A stretch of DNA of 64,000 nt from Rhodococcus coprophilus NBRC 100603 (lineage in GTDB: Bacteria; Actinomycetota; Actinomycetes; Mycobacteriales; Mycobacteriaceae), in NCBI RefSeq assembly GCF_001895045.1, contig NZ_BDAM01000005.1:124001-188000 (forward strand). The letters are read 5' to 3'. Positions 61,634 through 64,000 of this stretch are shown one piece after another. Positions within the stretch are counted from its first letter, which is position 1; each line of letters opens with the position of its first letter. Below the pieces are notes generated by a model. That model ran no database searches. It had not been told where the DNA came from and was given only the letters and a program-made list of their open reading frames with translations. The position numbers were made by a program, and so were the translations under genes.

Positions 61634-63005
61634 CCCGCGCGTCCTGCCGGCGATGCCACAGGAATCCGAGAGCCGTGATGAACAGGAACAGCACGAAGGT
61701 CGCCGCGAGCTGGGCGCGGGCGCTGCTGTCGGAGAGCATCAGGGCGATGAACCCGACCAGCATCGCGAGGGTGAACCAGCTCAGGTAGGGGAAGAACCAC
61801 ATACGCAGGCGCAGCGTTCCCTCCTCCTCGAACCGGCGCCGCAACCGCAGGTGCGCGACGACGATGAAGATCCAGATGGCGAGCAGCGCCGACCCGACGG
61901 CGTTGAGCAGGATCCCCAGAATCGTGTCGGGGAGCAGCCAGTTGAGCAGGACGCTCACGAAGCCGAAGAACACCGACAGCAGCACGGCGTTGCGGGGAAC
62001 GCCGCGGTGCGTGAGCTTGCCGAGGATGGCCGGCCCGTCGCCGCCGCGGGCGAGCGAGTATGCCATCCGCGAGGTTCCGTACACGTTGGCGTTGAAGGCC
62101 GACAGCAGGGCGATCACCACGACGAGTTCCATGAACCCGGAGGCGTACGGGAGGCCCGCCTCGTTCAGCACCGCGATGAACGGCGAGGTTTCGCCGCTCG
62201 TTGTGGTCCACGGCAACACGAGCACCATGATCGAGATCGCGCCGAGGTAGAACAGCGTGATGCGCCAGACCACCGTGCGCACCGCCACCGCGATGGACCG
62301 TTCCGGGTCCTTGGATTCGGCCGCGGCGATGGTCACGATTTCGATGCCACCGAATGCGAAAGCGACCGCGAGCAACCCGGCTGCGATACCCGCCATGCCG
62401 TTGGGCGCGAAACCGTCCCCGTCGCCGAGCAGGTGCGTCGTCCCCACCGGCTCGGTGCCCGGGAGCAACCCGAAGACCAGCAGAACGCCGATGACCAGGA
62501 ATCCGATGATGACCCCGACCTTGAGAGCCGCGAACCAGAACTCGAACTCACCGAAATTGGCTACCTGGGCGAGGTTGACGACCGCGAAGAAGGTCACGAA
62601 CACCAGCGCGACCACCCATTGCGGGACCCCCGGCAGCCACGACTGCACGATGGCCGACGCGCCGGTGATCTCCACGCCGAGCACCATGATCAACATGAAC
62701 CAGTAGAGCCAGCCCATGGAGAACCCGGCCCAGCGGCCGATGCCGATGCGGGCGTAGTGGGAGAACGACCCGCTGATGGGCAGCGCAGCACCCATCTCGC
62801 CGAGCATCCGCATCACGAAGATGACCATGATGCCGGCGAGGATGTAGGAGACGAGCACGGCCGGGCCGGCGGCCTGGATGCCGACACCGGACCCGAGGAA
62901 CAGTCCGGCGCCGATCGCCGAGCCGAGCCCCATCATCGTCAGATGCCGGACTTTGAGCCCGCTCCCGAGATCCTCCGGCGTGTCCGTCTGTGGGGCTTGA
63001 CTCAC
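61602..63005 (-). CDS. Amino-acid permease (APC superfamily, AAT type)
   Basis: 467 aa, 12 predicted membrane helices. The helix 1 motif GLGSAIGAGLFLGSGVGIQAAGPAV is the amino-acid permease signature; LGEMGAALPISGSFSHYA is the second. GAISIMVLVLPW and SAFNANVYGTSRMAYSLARGGDGP match AAT transporters (GabP/LysP/CycA group). The GTG at 63005 with GAGG upstream begins 8 nt after dapD stops, so it is probably co-transcribed with a lysine-pathway gene. Substrate not determined. Confidence 0.88.
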   Translation of the reverse strand: MSQAPQTDTPEDLGSGLKVRHLTMMGLGSAIGAGLFLGSGVGIQAAGPAVLVSYILAGIMVIFVMRMLGEMGAALPISGSFSHYARIGIGRWAGFSMGWLYWFMLIMVLGVEITGASAIVQSWLPGVPQWVVALVFVTFFAVVNLAQVANFGEFEFWFAALKVGVIIGFLVIGVLLVFGLLPGTEPVGTTHLLGDGDGFAPNGMAGIAAGLLAVAFAFGGIEIVTIAAAESKDPERSIAVAVRTVVWRITLFYLGAISIMVLVLPWTTTSGETSPFIAVLNEAGLPYASGFMELVVVIALLSAFNANVYGTSRMAYSLARGGDGPAILGKLTHRGVPRNAVLLSVFFGFVSVLLNWLLPDTILGILLNAVGSALLAIWIFIVVAHLRLRRRFEEEGTLRLRMWFFPYLSWFTLAMLVGFIALMLSDSSARAQLAATFVLFLFITALGFLWHRRQDARVNDGSGLPEH

Positions 63006-63013
63006 GGTCTTCC

Positions 63014-63967
63014 TCAGTCGTTCGCGTGCAGAGCGGCATTCAGTTCGACGCCGCTGCCCTTGTTGGACACGACCTCGACGGCGCCGCTCACAGAGTTGCG
63101 GCGGAGCAGCAGGTTCGACGCCCCGCTGAGTTCCTTGGCCTTGACGACGGTGCCGTCCGGGCCGGTGACCTTGGTACCCGCGGTGACGTACAGGCCGGCT
63201 TCGACGATGCAGTCGTCGCCGAGCGAGATGCCGACACCGGCATTCGCGCCCAGGAGGCAGCGCTTGCCGACCGAGATGACTTCCTTGCCGCCACCGGAAA
63301 GGGTGCCCATGATCGAGGCGCCGCCGCCGATGTCGGAGCCGTCGTCGACGACGACGCCTGCGGAGATGCGGCCTTCCACCATCGAGTTGCCGAGAGTGCC
63401 GGCGTTGAAGTTCACGAAGCCCTCGTGCATCACGGTGGTGCCGGACGCGAGGTGCGCGCCGAGGCGCACGCGGTCGGCGTCGGCGATGCGGACACCCGAC
63501 GGCACGACGTAGTCGACCATGCGCGGGAACTTGTCGACGCCGTACACGGTGACCGGTCCGCGGATCCGCAGACGCGACCGGACGGTCTCGAAGTTCTCTA
63601 CCGCGCACGGGCCGTAGTTGGTCCACACGACATTGGCGAGCAACCCGAAGATGCCGTCCATGTTCTGCCCGTGCGGCTTGACCAGGCGGTGGGAGAGCAG
63701 GTGCAGGCGCAGGTATGCGTCGTGGGCGTCGACCGGAGCCGCGGACAGATCGGCGATCGTGGTCCGCACGACGACCTGGTTCACATCCCGGGCTTCGTCG
63801 GTTCCGGCAACCAGAGCCAGGTCCGACGGAATGTCGGTGCCCTCGAGCCGGGTCGTTCCGGTTTCTGTGTATTCGCCCAGCGTGGGGGCCGGGTACCAGG
63901 TGTCGAGAACGGTCCCGTCAGCCGCGATGTTTGCGATGCCTACTGCTGATGCTCCGTGTGCACTCAC
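63014..63967 (-). CDS. dapD: DapD, tetrahydrodipicolinate N-succinyltransferase
   Basis: 317 aa, the actinobacterial form (Rv1201c type). The left-handed beta-helix appears as hexapeptide-type repeats: [58 protein letters not shown] and [30 protein letters not shown]. The N-terminal part is specific to the group. It transfers succinyl from succinyl-CoA to tetrahydrodipicolinate in the diaminopimelate pathway and belongs with dapC (55089). GTG 63967; a -10 (TACGAT) 8 nt before it suggests a leaderless transcript. Confidence 0.94.
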   Translation of the reverse strand: MSAHGASAVGIANIAADGTVLDTWYPAPTLGEYTETGTTRLEGTDIPSDLALVAGTDEARDVNQVVVRTTIADLSAAPVDAHDAYLRLHLLSHRLVKPHGQNMDGIFGLLANVVWTNYGPCAVENFETVRSRLRIRGPVTVYGVDKFPRMVDYVVPSGVRIADADRVRLGAHLASGTTVMHEGFVNFNAGTLGNSMVEGRISAGVVVDDGSDIGGGASIMGTLSGGGKEVISVGKRCLLGANAGVGISLGDDCIVEAGLYVTAGTKVTGPDGTVVKAKELSGASNLLLRRNSVSGAVEVVSNKGSGVELNAALHAND

Positions 63968-63975
63968 GGTCGAGA

Positions 63976-63981
63976 ATCGTA
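63976..63981 (-). promoter_or_regulatory. -10 element of dapD
   Basis: TACGAT on the minus strand, 8 nt before the GTG start and without a Shine-Dalgarno between them, so the dapD mRNA may be leaderless. A -35 would lie beyond the visible context or is weak. Confidence 0.4.
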
Positions 63982-64000
63982 CTTGAGCCTCGAATCGGGA

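Overview
The window comes from a high-GC actinobacterium of the order Mycobacteriales, most likely a Rhodococcus or a close relative. Several genes mark this group: pimE and lpqW (phosphatidylinositol mannosides/lipoarabinomannan), mshB (mycothiol), fbiC (coenzyme F420), udgB, and a Tat-exported Rv2525c-like protein. From about 40.8 kb to the right edge the gene order follows the M. tuberculosis block pimE - pterin carbinolamine dehydratase - mutT2 - typA - lpqW - mshB - membrane protein - fbiC - fdxC - dapC - fadD36 - PucR-type regulator - dapD, without narGHJI. No tRNA, rRNA, CRISPR array, insertion sequence or prophage is visible.

Layout. 1-2927: end of recB and all of recD. 3007-7070: lipase-maturation-factor-like membrane protein, anti-sigma-type ATPase, VOC protein, MFS transporter. 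7155-8735: a ClpP pair followed by a convergent ClgR-like regulator. 8941-12132: operon of an NCS2 nucleobase permease, a 2-oxoglutarate/Fe(II) oxygenase and an alpha/beta hydrolase. 12206-14541: ABC exporter plus TetR regulator, with a 20-bp perfect palindrome lying inside the promoter. 14538-20231 (minus): nucleoside ABC importer (ATPase, two permeases, BMP lipoprotein) plus adenosine deaminase, divergent from an XRE-cupin regulator and a second 2OG/Fe(II) oxygenase (20382-22007). 22181-29209: PEP synthase, GNAT protein, P-type cation ATPase, flavodoxin and an unknown protein. 29281-34137: class I fumarase, CPBP protease, MmyB-type regulator with DUF1330 protein, and Mug glycosylase. 34164-40447: carotenoid oxygenase, a degenerate Mrr protein, the Rv2525c-like protein, a DHA2 transporter, a serine-triplet repeat protein and a secreted protein. 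40777-63967: the conserved Mycobacteriales block, into which udgB, two PH-domain proteins, a rhomboid-like protein, a substrate-binding/VWA protein and an amino-acid permease are set.

How the genes work together. The most coherent accessory theme is purine/nucleobase handling. An ABC nucleoside importer, a deaminase, an NCS2 permease, two oxygenases of the isopenicillin-N-synthase/thymine-hydroxylase superfamily, a hydrolase and an XRE-cupin regulator lie within about 13 kb, interrupted only by the self-contained exporter/TetR unit. This suggests uptake and oxidation of a nucleobase or nucleoside, possibly a modified or methylated one. The conserved block supplies cell-envelope mannosides, mycothiol, F420, a 7Fe ferredoxin and lysine/diaminopimelate synthesis.

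Many genes are translationally coupled (ATGA/GTGA overlaps). Several convergent pairs overlap at their 3' ends. Start codons were reassigned wherever a ribosome-binding site clearly favours an internal start; these choices are stated per gene.
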